Source: Phlebiopsis flavidoalba (taxonomy: Eukaryota > Basidiomycota > Agaricomycetes > Polyporales > Phanerochaetaceae). From it: 64,000 nt of DNA. The position numbers and the translations under genes were made by a program. This document shows, piece after piece, positions 1 to 12,539 of the stretch; position 1 is the first letter of the stretch, and every line of letters begins with the position of its first letter. The stretch covers positions 2,108,001 through 2,172,000 of the forward strand of contig JAOCPU010000001.1 in assembly GCA_035772785.1 (NCBI GenBank). The letters run 5' to 3'. A model generated the notes under the pieces. It was not told the DNA's origin and made no database searches. It was given only the letters and a program-made list of their open reading frames with translations.

Positions 1-450
1 TCGATGGTGTCCTCCGTGACATGCTGAAAGGGGATGTATTTCCTCGAGGACGGTGGAGAGGAGCCTGCTCCCCAAGGCAAAAGACGACGAGGTCGCAGCG
101 CTCACCATGGCTCTGGAACGGCGTGCTCGGTGGATGGAAGTCCAGCTTTCGAAGTTGGAGGAACTCCATCGGGACATCAAAACAACGCCGCCGTTCGAGC
201 AGTTCTTACTTTCAACGACAATGGCTGGGACCTACACGGCTTTATGCCGCGCATGGGGGATACTCTTGCTCGTTTTGAGCAGCTGGGCAAGGTCGTGGAT
301 GAGGACGGTATGCGCACTATGACCGCTGACGGAATTGACGAGAAAGAGCTGGTGTTCGCTCGAGAGTCGGTTGTGTCTGCGGAGGCCGAACTAAGGGACG
401 TCATGCATAGTCTACAAGTGGTGAAGCCCATGGAAGAGGACATGTATTGA
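1..450 (+). CDS. C-terminal part of an unknown coiled-coil protein (cut by window edge)
   Basis: I do not recognise this protein. Three overlapping frames each carry part of a plausible acidic, helical C-terminus. One frame (about 53-190) reads DDEVAALTMALERRARWMEV, followed by a Leu/Glu-rich heptad-like stretch. Another (about 200-450) gives TFNDNGWDL, then MGDTLARFEQLGKVVDEDG, and ends in a stop after PMEEDMY. The switch of frame suggests an intron or single-base errors around 190-210. The gene continues to the left of the window. The next gene is convergent, only about 275 bases away. Direction and the stop at 450 are fairly safe; function is unknown. Confidence 0.4.
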
Positions 451-724
451 AGCATATGCGTATTAATGTTTATTTGGCTCATTCAATGGAAACTGGTGTA
501 GGACCACAAACCGGCATCGAGTGCTGTTTGCTTGGTTTTTATGGCAATCAGCTACTCCGTATGGTGATTGTCCATTTCGAAGTCATTGTACATCAATGAC
601 CAAAAAATCCGGACTTGGGTCGGTGTCAGTCCATTCCTAAAGGTGAGGATGAGCTATACTTGTCGGCTCCGGCGATGGTATACATCGGCCACACTCACTC
701 TGACGAGAACGATCGAATCCTCGC

Positions 725-2950
725 TCAACATAGCATCGCCACTTGTCTCTCACTCAGAACCGGTATCATCGACCTGCACCGCCTCTTCACCGGGCCCTGG
801 TGCACAAACCGGTGCGGAAAGACTCTATATGGTAGGGTTGTGATGATATCGTCGGGATCGTCGAAGAATTGTGCATATTCGTGAGGCAGATGCGCTGTGG
901 GCTGTAGGTAGTAGTCGACACCTTCGATGTGCAATGGTTTTACGTGCTGGTAGTCGACAGGCTCCATCGTATTTCTGTGTGAGAAAGCCTGCGACGAGAG
1001 GAGACTGGGGTCTGTATGACTAAGGGGGTATACTCAGGATCGCCAGATTGACAAGTCGTGGATCTCCACCGCACCCATTGTTGGCGAATGATAATTTGGT
1101 GGGTAGGGATCCACTGGAAGATAATCGAGCAGTATTTTTATCACCACAAGTTCCACCCATGAGTTACGCGTAGCGATCTTGTTTCCGTAAACACACAACA
1201 AGGCCAAGCCCCGTCCCAGAGATTATTTCTTGGTTCCGCGCGGAACATTGAGTGGACCCCAAGCGGACCAAAGGGAAGGATGTTGGCATGTCCGAGTTGT
1301 TCTGACGTAGAGGTCGAGCATCCTCGAGGTGGAGAGTGTGAATCGAAAGGTGTCCACGGGTCCACCATTATAGTGAATGATTGTAGTGAGGTCCGGGCTT
1401 TGGTCTTGCAAGACCGTCATCATCAACACGATGACACGGTCTTCGCTGCTGGACAAAGAATTGGTGGTGTGTTTCGATCAGCCTCGTAGTCGACGTGAGC
1501 TCCTTTAAAGGTGTGCTGGTTGGAAGTCCACATGGGCCCGGGGTCGCTCAAAAGCTGTAGAGAGTCAATGATGGCCGACTTCGGGTCGGCAACACGGAAG
1601 TGTGAACACATGAGAGGCTTGCAAAAACTCAGAGGAGTATATCTGCGCTGTGAGTTCGTGCCTCAATTTGAAATTCGAGTGAGACTAGTCGAAAATCGCC
1701 AGCCAGTTCTCATCACACAGTACTGAGCTCGACACAACACCGAGAGAGCGGTTGCTTATCATCTCCGAAGGGTCCGCGTGTGCAAGCAGCAAAGGTACTT
1801 GTCCGACAGCCACGCAAATGGAGTACACGTACCCTCTTCTTCGGTTTCCACATCCGCGCCTTATGATGAGTGGAATGAAGAGCAATGCACGTACTTGCAC
1901 ATGAATTAGCTTACATATATATCTTGACCCTTTTTCCAGTTCCATACCCGCATCAAAGACCAGTCTTCTCCTTGAACCGCATGCGTAGCAAGAAGACCAA
2001 GCAGCGACCCATCACCCGAATCTCAAAATTCTGGATGGGCGAATAGGAGAAAAGGCGAGCGAGAGGTTCGCACTATGGGCACAAGGATGGAGGTTTTCCG
2101 GAACACATATCTAGAAGGGGCTACGGAGTATCTGTCCAGAGAAAAAAAACGAGGTGTTAGATATAGATGCAAATTGTTCGGAACGTCAACTCACAAGCCT
2201 TCGTGGGGTATGGGGTTCACAGAGAACAACGAGAAGATCCTGTCCGGGGATCCATCGTGAAGTCCCTCATATTGAAGTCTATCTCAACACTCCATTCTTT
2301 CGCCATCAACCCCACGCACACTTCGATCCAAGTTGGTTAAAGCGAACGATATGCATTCCCAATGGATTGTCCCAGTACACCTCCAGAGAGCTCCCAAACG
2401 GGGCCATCTTCAACATTCAATCAAGGTGGTATTTGATTTGCGTGTTTCCCAGTGAGGCAATGAAGTCTCTCCCATGCTTCTCGTTACTTTCGAAGAAGGG
2501 GTCGTTTAGTTTGCGTGGCGAGGGCGTTCTCCGGGTTGTCTTCCAACCCAGAAATAGCGAGTTCGATCTTGTATTGAAGCAGCGGCCGAGGCATACACCA
2601 CTTGATTGTGAAGCGATTTTTACAGACCTGTCCGGTTGCGTGAGTTGTAGATATACGGGTAAATCGTTATAAGGGTTCCGAGACTAACCATACTACACGG
2701 ACAACACATCCTTGTAAGAGAGCTCTTCCAAGGACGTTTTTGAATACAGCAACTCCGAAGGTAGGATTCATGAAGTGATTCGACATCTTGTTCATGGCGA
2801 TGCAGACTGTGCGGTTGTCAGCAACGTTGCATGATCGTCCAAGACAAGTCCAAGGCAAATCTACTCGGTTTTCCACTCCCGCCAAAGGGGCCAATCTGGG
2901 ATTTGAGATCTGATGTATTGTGTGGGAGGGGTCGGGCGCATCAGGGCGCA
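725..2950 (-). CDS. F-box-like protein, basidiomycete type (fragmented)
   Basis: On the minus strand around 2490-2590 the frame reads LQYKIELAISGLEDNPENAL. This closely resembles the block that follows the F-box in a large basidiomycete family, where a helix beginning LQYKIELA is followed by a loop and a Leu/Trp-rich stretch. Further exons seem to follow downstream: about 1423-1611, about 1223-1456 with SLWSAWGPLN, and about 725-967 with FDDPDDIITTLPYRVF. Such proteins usually act as substrate adaptors in SCF ubiquitin ligases, but I cannot see a clean F-box, and the N-terminal exon (about 2667-2951) is not recognisable. Start and exon borders are guesses. Frame breaks are frequent. Neighbouring PAN2 is divergent, so the shared promoter would lie near 2950-3115. 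Confidence 0.35.
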
Positions 2951-3114
2951 TCAGATTCTACGCAAAAGCAGAGGCGCGCGTCCTACACTATTCGCAAACC
3001 GACCAATCATGCGAAACGGAGTCCAGATCGCGAGCTCCACACCGTGACTCTCATGTTACTCAACAACCTGATCGAGTCGCGGCTCCTGTATTATTAACAA
3101 ACATAACGCTAGGA

Positions 3115-6100
3115 ATGGCCTTCGACATATCATGCAATTCCTCCTATCACGCACCAGAGGGACATTTTCCCTCAGCCCATCACCGCTCTGTCTTTCGAAT
3201 CCTGTTTCAGACACACTATGGTCTGGGAACAACTCAGGTGTAGTTACGGCCTTCTACTCCGCACAGGGGATGCGGGGTGTCTCGTATCCTGTTGGCGGGG
3301 ACCTTGCGGTGAAGAGTATTGTGGCAGGAGACTCTCTGGTGCGTAGTCTCAGGGATCTCGAGTGGTGGCATAGGTGCATGGACAAAGGGGGGATCGGGCT
3401 ACCTTCTAATTGTGAACACCAAGTTGTATTACAGGTTAGTGATAAATCGATTCAGCAGTCAAATAAATGTTCGAGAAAAGGTGGCAACTGTATATAACCT
3501 AATAGCTTCACATAGAACGCCTAATGCCATTCACTGCTTTCTCGAAATAAATCCCTATACCACCGGCGTCCGTTTTCTTCGCGTGCACGGCCCGCTCAAG
3601 AGTCTACTCGCACTCAAACTCCCGCCACAGGAGATGTCGTAAGGCGATCTTCAGCTATATCGATATCAACCATCTGGTCAACTGCGACAAATACTTTACT
3701 CACCGGAGGGTCAGATGGATTTGTGCGAACGCATGATCCCAGAACAAACGCTAGTACAGTCAACGCAGTACAGGCACATACGCACGGCATCCAAGGTCTG
3801 CAAGCTACCGGTAACATTTTATCTACACAATTGGCTTTGGCATAAGGTGCGTCGTGCACACGCTTCCTTGATTTACGTCAATGACGGCTCGCCAGGGGGG
3901 GGGTTACTCGGACAAGGCAGGCCGTTTCCCGACCCCATTATGGTCAAAGTCTGCGATACGATAGCACACGAACGCTGCGTCCTTTACCACCGGTAGCGTT
4001 TTCCGCCGGCCCCGGATTCATCGATCTTCTTCCTAAACGCTCTGCTCTACGATCGTGATTACTTCTTCTACCAAGGTGGGCTCGTAAACGTTGTGGATGT
4101 CTCCAACGTAACCTCTCCAACACAGAGCTAAGTCTCTATCAAGTTCGTAAGCTTTGTGTCTCCTAATCCTCTCCTGGCGGCTTATTTGTCATAGCTAGTA
4201 TGTGCCGTCATACACATACATCCACTGTTTCGGATATCTGCGGTTTCATCGCCTTCACGGCACGTACATGGCATTTGGCGCGACGCGCGGACGGATGCGC
4301 GATTTCGCTGTTAACTGCAGCGGTACGAAGAGGCGATATTACCGCTAGAGAACGGATGTTGAAGGACAGAGCTCCATACGAATGGGGCTGATCCTCCAGA
4401 GCCTCCGCTGGAGGATAGAGATTGGACCGATTCAACGTCGGTTGTCTTTCCATGGCTCAACGCATAGAGACTAATCCTCGTGTTCGTATAGCCCCCATTT
4501 AGCACGATCGGGATGCCCTTACTATAGCACCCCGCTCTTGTCTTCCAATGGACTGCCAAGCTCCTTCCTCCTTCATCATAGCCTTATTGAGCCCACCACC
4601 ACCAAAGTAAACGATACCCCAACCAGAGATCCTGAGCCACGATGAAGATGAACGACAATGTTGCTTAGCCAGCATTTACCGAAGGGACACTGAGGGGCCC
4701 GTCGTGAACGTCGTTGCATCCCAGCCTCGCAGCAAAAGGAAGGTTCAGGAGCAAGTGGGCGGTGGCAGAACAGAGGTAGATGGACTGTTGTTCTCGAACA
4801 TAGGTCCTTGCTTGATGTGAAGTCGTCGACGTATAAGCTCGAGCCAGATTGGACGCACAACTCATGAGTATGACCCGGAAGAGATTCTCCCAAAGTCTAC
4901 CGTTAAAATGGAGATAAGAGTACTCTAATTTGGCCCCCCCCTTCATTTGTCGAAGACTTCGATTTGCGTCGTATGTGCTCATCACAAAGCTCGTTGTGAC
5001 CAACGAGGTTCGGCTGACGTACCTTGTAGCTTCGTACAATCGCACGCTCACCACCTACAGTTGGCTATTGAGACCCACATTACCAACTACATATACAAAT
5101 CCTTTGGTCCAACTTCTTGCACTACCCTGTCCCTTTCGCACTTTGGCTAAAGTCCTCACAAGCCGGCGCAAACGTGAACCCTCGTTTGTCGCGAACTACT
5201 GCCTGTTTTGCGAAAGTCGGCGTCGTGTTGCAGGTATGTTGGAAGACGCCAAAGGAGTCAATCTGCAATTGCACACTAATTTCTGTCCACAAGAAAAAAA
5301 TAAAAAAAAAAACTTGTGGGGTGCCCTTTCGCAGTTACGTATACGGGATGTTGTCCATGACACCGCGTGGAAGAATTAGATGGCTGATAATGGTGGTAAG
5401 CTCACAATCTGATCGAGATCATGGACTTATCGGGTTATGTGCGAATCTCTAGGACCGCCACCTATGGTCACATGATACGAGTTCTTTCCACCGTTTCCCC
5501 TCATGGATTACGCAACCGCATCAGAGGGCAACGCATATCCGCTTAATCTCCCTGGCTTGTAGGAAATAGGTATACCCCAGCCGGACCTTAGCGCCGACTC
5601 CGATAACGCAAATTTGTTGCGTCAGTATGACGTAATCGCAACCCCTCTACAAGAATGCCCCCCGCGTCACTTTGCACGACTTGCGGGGCGGCGAAGAGCG
5701 AACGGATAATCTGCGTTCACGGTCGTGGGTCGGATATGATCTTAACCCCAAAATAGGTGTTGTCCAAATCCGTGTCGTTCGAATGCTAATGTTTTTCATG
5801 CAGCGAGGGATCTAGGCTCCAGGTCACAAAATGATCCATACCTGCTCCCAGTCCGAAAATTTTTTTTTTGCCTGTATAGGTGCCGGTCTTCCTTGCCGCA
5901 AGCATATCAACGCATAAGTGCGACATGTGCGAACTTCGGAAAGGAATCTCTCCACATTTCGAATAGTTCGACGCTCGATTGCTTCGAGGGATCTGCCTCC
6001 AGTATTGCCTTGAATGCTGCGATTTTCCACAGAGGAGAGCTTGCGATAACTGGAAAGGACAGTCGGCAGCGTGGAGAACCGGGGACAGTTCCAGACTCAG

Positions 6101-7568
6101 CGTTTGCTTGAATCGTCTTTGATATCAATGGCAAGTCAACGCGGGGTTGACGACCCAGGAAACAGTCCCGTTACAAGATTAGGTTAGTCCTCTGTCGCTT
6201 CGCATGCTATCAATCGTTTTGACGAAGTATCACTAGGAATGGTAACTCGGATAGTGAGAAGGGGAATGAGCCGGCTCACAGAAGACCTCGTCGCCGTCGT
6301 TTCACGTGGCAGAGGAGATGAAGAAGAGACGAGTTTTGCCGAGGAACAATCCATGGGTCGTTTTCAACGACTTTACTGTGGGGCAACGTTTCCGCGAACA
6401 TGAGGCATTGAAGCTTTTCTGGCAGCTGGAAGGTGAAGTACTTTGTACTACCTGGCTCGTAGACTCTTACTGATTGAACTTCTGGCGTTTAGGATTCCCG
6501 CAGTTCTTTATTTTGAACGCGAAGACAAGTGCAATCATTCTAGACTTTAGTAATACCTTCCCCATGGAGAATATGACCCCCCTTCGATCCTCTATGATCA
6601 AGATACTTAATGTTGCTATGCGTACGCCCTCTAATCAGCCACAGCTTCCCATAAACAGTTGAGTTAATTCACACACAGGACCCGGAGACCCAACGATGAT
6701 CAAAGCAGGAGTCTTTGTCCCGCGACAGAAGAGTTACCAAGACCTGGCTCCCTGGTCGCCATTGATGCTGAATTTTCGTGTCGATGCAACAGCGTAAAGA
6801 GTCATGTTCGAAAAGTTGCAGGACGAGATAAGTGGTCCTCATTCAGACCTGTAGGAGGAGGAACAGTAGTTCCGGTCAGATGGAACAAAGAAGTCATACG
6901 TCCCGCACGGTTTGAGTTTTTGGCTCGCGTTTCGGTGCTTCGAGGAATTGGGGCCTAAAGGAGGTGTCCCCTTCATCGACGAGCACATACATACAAGTGA
7001 AGTGATAGTTGACTATCTCACCGAATTCTCCGGTGTAAAATGTACGTTAGGGGAGGATCCACCTTTTTTTCTTCGAGGTCAACGCCGATCACTATCATCT
7101 GTTATAGACGGCGAACCTCGACCCTCACTTGTCCCGCTATACTTTGACGCCGCTGAAAGTTGCGTACAGAGAAGCTCCGGGTGCTCGTTTGACCGAGGCT
7201 GCATCTTCATTGGCCACGGATTGTCAAAGGACACTTCCGCATTATCAGTAAGGACGCCAGCTTTCACTGCCTCGCTCACCTGGCTCATATTTGCTTTGCA
7301 GACATCTTCGTGGCCCGCCGGAGCAAGATTGATTGACACTGTTGGGACCTCTACTTCATCCGAAGCCCGACAGCGTCGTCTGTCGCTTCGTTTTCCTCGC
7401 TTGGTATGTACTGAAGGAGAATATTCAAACCGATACGCAGAGGCGACTCCATCGAGGACGCACTTTCGGCATTGCGATTGTACAAGGCTTATATCGACTT
7501 TGAGGGGGGCCAGGGTATATTTTGATAGCAAGCTTGAAGAGCTCTATAAAGAAGGAAAACAATACTAG
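3115..7568 (+). CDS. PAN2: PAN2, poly(A)-specific 3'-5' exonuclease subunit of the Pan2-Pan3 deadenylase
   Basis: PAN2 shortens mRNA poly(A) tails in the cytoplasm together with Pan3. Three parts are visible in order. The N-terminal WD40 propeller (about 3115-4450) has DTLWSGNNSGVVTA and then TGGSDGFVRTHDPRT. The inactive ubiquitin-hydrolase-like domain (about 5000-6600) has HYPVPFALWLK, GMLEDAKGVN, SSIALNAAIFHR and NPWVVFNDFTV. The DEDD RNase domain (about 6740-7568) has GSLVAIDAEF (acidic residues at 6764-6775), GVPFIDEHIHTSEVIVDYL, GHGLSKD at 7212-7232, then DSIEDALSALRLYKAY. The stop follows ELYKEGKQY. The start ATG at 3115 lies about 20 codons before the first propeller strand. Many single-base breaks occur, for example an extra A in the FDPVSDTLW codons near 3199 and one near the catalytic HD block at about 7440. 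A nine-G run at 3895-3903 and an A-rich run at 5290-5313 lie inside the gene. Length fits the usual 1100-1200 residues. Confidence 0.9.
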
Positions 7569-8147
7569 GCTGTTTCACGCATCTGGGTCGAGAAAGGAAG
7601 GCTGACTTGGCTGCGTAGAATTTCAAGTCAACGCCGCCACACCTAGGTCGCTTGACAGACATCACAATCCGGGATCAACTGTGAGTTCAGGCTGGAGTGC
7701 CACACCTCATAAAACTGGATGATCTCACCACCATGGCGCGATGCAAGGGAACGACGTCATGCAGGCGGCATTCAGTTTGCAGGGACAATTCAATCTCCCT
7801 TGCTATGCCGCTGGGATGCAGGCCACATTGCACCGTTCTTCCCGAATCCTCCTCGGTGTGCTACCCAATGGTTTTCGGGCTGTTCATAATCGTGGATGGC
7901 GAGGATGAGTGCGTACGTACGTGTTTCAAATTGCCGATTACTTGTTTATGTATAGGAAAATTTCGTTCTTTGACACTTGCTCGAGTCCTGGTATCATAAG
8001 TGCTTGACCTGCAATGATCTGTCTGGACACGACTTTCTGAAGTTTTCGCGATCTGGTGTCCGCACTTTATGTTTTCGTCTCGTAGGCCGTGGATTTTGAT
8101 AGGAAAACAGATGTATTGAATGTCCTGACACGAGCAGAGATGGCCAT
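7569..8147. other. Convergent intergenic stretch between PAN2 and neuroguidin
   Basis: I see only short unsupported reading frames here. It should hold the 3' untranslated regions and polyadenylation sites of the two facing genes. The neuroguidin tail may extend slightly into it, because its last codons are frame-shifted. Confidence 0.4.
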
Positions 8148-9451
8148 TCAACGTCTCCCCTTAGCCCTCTTTTTTTCGTTGCCTTGACTTCTTTCCTCAA
8201 AGAGGCGCCTTCTTCCGTTTGCCTGGAGCGCCTCATCATCCCCCCGTCCATGAATGTCGTCCCCAGACCCTCTCCCGTTCTCTCTACCGGAGAGCCCAAA
8301 ACACGCTTCTCCTATCCTCCCCGTCTTTCTGAGTCTCCTCGTAGCCATCGCCAACCACACCTGCCCCTGCTTCTCCCGACTCGACTTGATGATATCGCCA
8401 AACTCGTCCTCGAGCCCACCGCCGCGGCGATGGCGCCCGTGGCACCACACCGCCGAGCGCGATGTTGGCCTCGTCCGCCTCGCGCCGGGCTTCATGTCCC
8501 TTCTTCTTCATCACCAGCCGCGTGAAGTTCTCCTCCTCGAACTCGGTCATGCGTTGCAGCTCCTGTGCGCGCTTGGACATGAGCGCTGGGGTGTTGCCCA
8601 GGCCGGAGGTCGACTCGAGGTGCGGCATGTGAACGGGTCGATGCGTGCGAGAGAGGAGAGGGCGTGGGGACGGGGCCGGCGCGTTTCTTGTCTTTACTCT
8701 TGGTTGGCTCGACGTAGGGCATCGGGGCGAGTTTTGGAGGGGCGGTAGGATGGCGTCCTTCCCCTTCGCGCTCGTTGTCCTCGCCATCATCGTCTTCGTC
8801 TTCCGAGGACATCTCCTGGTTCATCAAGGCAGCGGGGTTCGGCTTGAAAGCAAGAGGGTCTGGCAGCCTCATGTGAGTATCTCGACATGACAAAGCGAGT
8901 TGCAAAACGCACGACGTTTACAGCATTATTTGCCGAGTCCGCAGACTCCTCAGCACACACGGACTAGTTTGTCGATTTGGTACTTCATCTTGCCCTCAAG
9001 CACCTTGATCTTCTCCAGTGTCACTCGTCCTTCGATCATAGAGTCCACCCGGGTCTCCCTACCCCCGACCCTCGTGCGCGTCTACGTGAAGTAGAGGAGA
9101 ATGGCTCGTGCAGGCGGTGTTCGTTCCGTGAGCGAATGGCCCTAGTGCCTGTCGGGCTGAGAGGAGGACGAGAGACTGGAGGTAGGACACCATGAGATGC
9201 GACTTCACAGAGAGGAGGGATATTCCGTTTTTTCAAGTCAAAGCCGGGCTCTTCGACTCTGTACACAGCTATGTAAGTCGATAACGTCATGAATTGAGTT
9301 GGACCCACATACAGTTTGCTTTGAGTGACTTAATAACCTCGCGGACCGACGCCATGCTCTCTCTCATCTCGTCCAGTGTACTGCAATAGTCTTGGATTTC
9401 CTCCTCGGTAAGTGATGTGTGAGAAGCATCGCTGGTATCATTGGCAGACAT
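8148..9451 (-). CDS. LCP5: Neuroguidin / Lcp5 family protein (Sas10-Utp3-C1D domain), ribosome biogenesis
   Basis: Lcp5/neuroguidin is a nucleolar U3 snoRNP-associated factor needed for 18S rRNA processing. The start ATG at 9451 opens MSANDTSDASHTSLTEEEIQ, continues into a helix, and reaches an intron GTATGTGG after SLKAN. The next exon gives YLQSLVLLSARQALGPF, then VTLEKIKVLEGKMKYQIDKL, the hallmark of the Sas10/Utp3/C1D domain. The second half has LPDPLAFKPNPAALM, an acidic run, PPKLAPMPYVEPTKSKDKK, then STSGLGNTPALMSKRAQELQ and EFEEENFTRLVMKKK. The basic tail (VKATKKRGLRG) lies in another frame, so the stop at 8148 is approximate. At least three frame breaks occur between 8150 and 8800. 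Length is about 330-350 residues, normal for the family. The ureohydrolase gene is divergent. Confidence 0.85.
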
Positions 9452-10552
9452 TTTCGCTAGCAAAGGATGTCTGTTTGCTTGGAAGGGGTATAGAGAAGCG
9501 GAACACTAGAATTCCACGGCGCTTGTCTACCAAAATTCACGTAGATTCCCGACGACAATGAGCGCCTATCAAAGGCTTTGTGGCGTTTGGCGTTTGGCGC
9601 GCCGAGGCTGAGGGCGATAGGCAAAAGACAGATCAGTTGGTGTACAAGGCTGTACGCTGATCGGAAGGATTGATTCATTGAGCAGTCTGTCTGTGGTAAC
9701 GTCTTATCTATCTCTTTGCTCGAGTCATAGAATCCATGTGCAATACTTAACCGCAGATAAGTACTTCGATTTTAATTCTGAGGAAAAGCATCGGACGAAG
9801 AGCAAACGAAGAGTGAGCAAAATGCGAGATGGCTTCAATGACAGTAGCATGAGTGCACTTGGTATCGGCAGCCTTAGTGGATGGAAAAGGTCTACCACAT
9901 TACATGTATTTGCTCAACTTGGTCAACGCACGGCGTTTTCATAACCCAAAAGAACGGACTCGTGAATGCGTCGTTATAACTTGGTCTTGGCATTACAAAG
10001 CTTAGACTCCCTACTTTTGAAAGCTAGGCCTTAAGTGAGAGCTTTTTTTGCTGGATGTGCCTGGCTCAAGTCACTTCCAAACCCATGTTTGTTCGAAACT
10101 TCGCACAGTCACTCCCCTCGGGTGAGCTTCGGGATTTCCCGCGAAACGGAATCTCGGTCCGCGGCTCTCTGCGATACTGACGCGTTCGCTCATGCGCGCG
10201 ACTCATGATGCAACGCTCTCCTCGCAGCCACTCCTTTAGGTAATTATTCACCGCGATCGCAAGAACAAGATGTTTTCAACATGATATTCTAACTAAACTG
10301 CAGCAGGCTCGGCCGAGCCGAGGGTCGCAGGGCTATCTAGCTCCTAACTGTGCACATTATCTTCCCGCACCCACCTTATCTTTATTGGAGCTATGAACAG
10401 TATGCTACTCTAGGACGCCGCCGGTGCCGCAGATAAGGCTGCGTACAAACGCTTGCTGCTTATAAACGAGCGGTAGACATGTCGTCGGAATTTCCGACCC
10501 TTGTACAAGTGTCGCAGCCCACCCTTCACGTCGAAACCACCCACCGAGAAAT
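9452..10552. other. Divergent promoter region, neuroguidin / ureohydrolase
   Basis: About 1.1 kb separates two divergent starts. It holds only short unsupported open frames, for example 9457-9678 on minus and 9678-9944 on plus. I could not identify a convincing TATA box or a repeated operator. Confidence 0.4.
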
Positions 10553-12539
10553 ATGGCGTTCAAAGCGTACACCCTGCTTTCCTTGCTCCCTGCATACATG
10601 GCTTCAGGTGCACTTGCATCGCAGCAGCCTATGGCCGGCGGGGAGGCATCGCTATTCAGCCAAGTCAACTTCACGTCGTTGTTCGCACCTTCCTCGATTG
10701 TTGACCACAAAAGCGGACCTGTGTTTCCACATGGGACAAGGCGTCATGGGGATTTGACAACCTATGCGCACACTGATCCATTGCGCTGCTTTGGCGGTGA
10801 TGAGAACGTCCTATACGACGTCGCAGTCATTGGTGAGTCGCTTCGACAAGGGTGTAGGCATCAGCTTTCTTTACTACGGTTCTGTAGGCGCGCCTTTCGA
10901 CACAACAACCAGCTATCGGCCAGGGTAGGGCATTCTGCGCTATAATATGAACTCTTGATTTATAAATTTGCAGTGCTCGCTTTGGATCCCCCAACGGCAT
11001 TCGCCAAGGTTTTCGCGTCGCCTTAGCGTTGAACGCATCAACGTACCCCAGAAGACTAGCGCATCAGCGACTTCCTACAAGTCGTGACTGGACTGTGGAG
11101 ACGTCCGTGAGTAGAACCATGTGCTTTCTTCACTTCATATTTTGACTCACCGTGAACTAGCCATGGTCTTTGTGGACAACAAGGTCGCTCTGCGGCAGCT
11201 TGAGATTGCCCAACCGCCGCCCTTCTATCGCGTCCATCCTTGAAGTCCGGCGCCCAGCTTGCTGCTGGACAAAAGTCGATCGCAAAGGATGGCAAGTTTC
11301 ACCCACGGGTGCTCACCCTCGTAAGCATAAATTGAGTAGTCCTAAATCTGGGTGAACATGTCTCGTGCAGGGCGGTGATCACACCATCACGCTCCCACGT
11401 CTTTGCTTCGTGGCGTCGCCGGGATCTACGGACCTGTCAGGTGAGCCTCACCTATCCCTGCCTGATATGGCAACTCAAATTCTCTGCAGCGTACATTCAT
11501 TTCGACAGCCATCTTGTGTAAGCACAGTTCCTTTTTGAACAAGGTTTCGAGAGCCTGATGAATAGCATAGACACGTGGAGCCAAAGGTACGATTACTCAA
11601 CGTGACTTGGAAGCGACAAAATAATAGGAAAAACTAGACTTATGCCTGACAGCCCTTTGGCTCCCGGACGAGGAAATCCCATCTCCCATAGGCAGCTACT
11701 TCTGGTACGCACACAAGGAAGGTCTTCTCGCACCCAATCAGGCCAACATTGTGAGTTCGTTTCTGACACGTACCTTGGACACTTCTGACCGCCAGCTAAC
11801 AGCACGTCGGCATCCGCAACGCCCTGCACTCCTTCGTGGATGAGGAGGAGGACGCTGAGGTTGGCTTCCACATCATCTCCTATGCCGAAGATATCGAGGA
11901 GGTAGGCTGGAAGGGCATTGTGAAACGCGTGCGCGAGGTCGGTGGGCGACAACCCTGTCTACATCACTCTCGACATTGATGTGCTTGGACCCTGCCTTTG
12001 CTCCTGCGTACGTTTGTCTCGTGATCTCTGCAACTCTCTTGACTGATCATTTTGTTTGATCGTAGAACCGGAACGCGTCAGTAACTCTACTGAAATAACT
12101 CAACACGTGGAAACTGACGTTTTGTTTTGTTTGCAGTCAATGAGATTGGTGGCTTCTCAACTGGGGTCTGGGTGCGCATATCAATGCTTGACCATAGTTA
12201 CGGCCTTCTGACAAGGCACTACGATAATAGGAAATCAAGAAGATCCTCCAGGGATTCTCAGGCCTCAAGATCGTCGGCGCCGAACATCGTAGAAGTTGCT
12301 CCAAGTAAGCATCACAATCACTTCGCCCCATCATTCACTGACGATTTCTCTCAAGGTTATGCTAACCCAAGTTGTAAATACGGTATTGTGTTATACACTC
12401 CGACGTCATAGCTCAACCATCCCCACAGACGGAGAACACGCCAAATCCGCAGCAGCAAACATTCGGTTGGGAGTTGCTCACCCTCATGGCGCAGACGCCA
12501 CTCGTCGCTGAGCCAGCCGCCGAGTATACCCATTCCTGA
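10553..12539 (+). CDS. Ureohydrolase (agmatinase/arginase family) with an N-terminal signal peptide
   Basis: The family hydrolyses guanidino compounds such as agmatine or arginine to urea at a two-manganese centre. Metal-ligand blocks are visible in order: GGDHTITLP near 11371-11396, HFDSHL, then DTWSPK after an intron (about 11500-11585), and a DIDVLDPAFAPATGTPE-like block near 11973-12075. Other matches are YFWYAHKEGLLAPNQANI, HVGIRNALHSFVDEEEDAE and SYAEDIEEVGWKGIV. The protein starts MAFKAYTLLSLLPAYMASG, which looks like a secretory signal, so the enzyme is probably exported or vacuolar. Substrate cannot be told from sequence. Single-base errors are clear: CCC at 11394-11396 where the frame needs four C, an extra G near 11940, and an extra G at 11987-11988. 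The gene ends after AAEYTHS. At least six introns interrupt it. Confidence 0.86.

Noticed and set aside
4947..5150. A plus-strand frame with C-x2-C-x6-C (CVVCAHHKARC), resembling half of a Zn2Cys6 transcription factor motif
   Set aside because: It lies inside PAN2 and is an out-of-frame shadow; the second CX2C half is absent and PAN2 consensus can be read in the neighbouring frames.
3115..7568. Programmed ribosomal frameshifting as the reason for the frame breaks in PAN2 and other genes
   Set aside because: Breaks are too many, lie at different positions in unrelated genes, and lack shared slippery sites; sequencing error is simpler.
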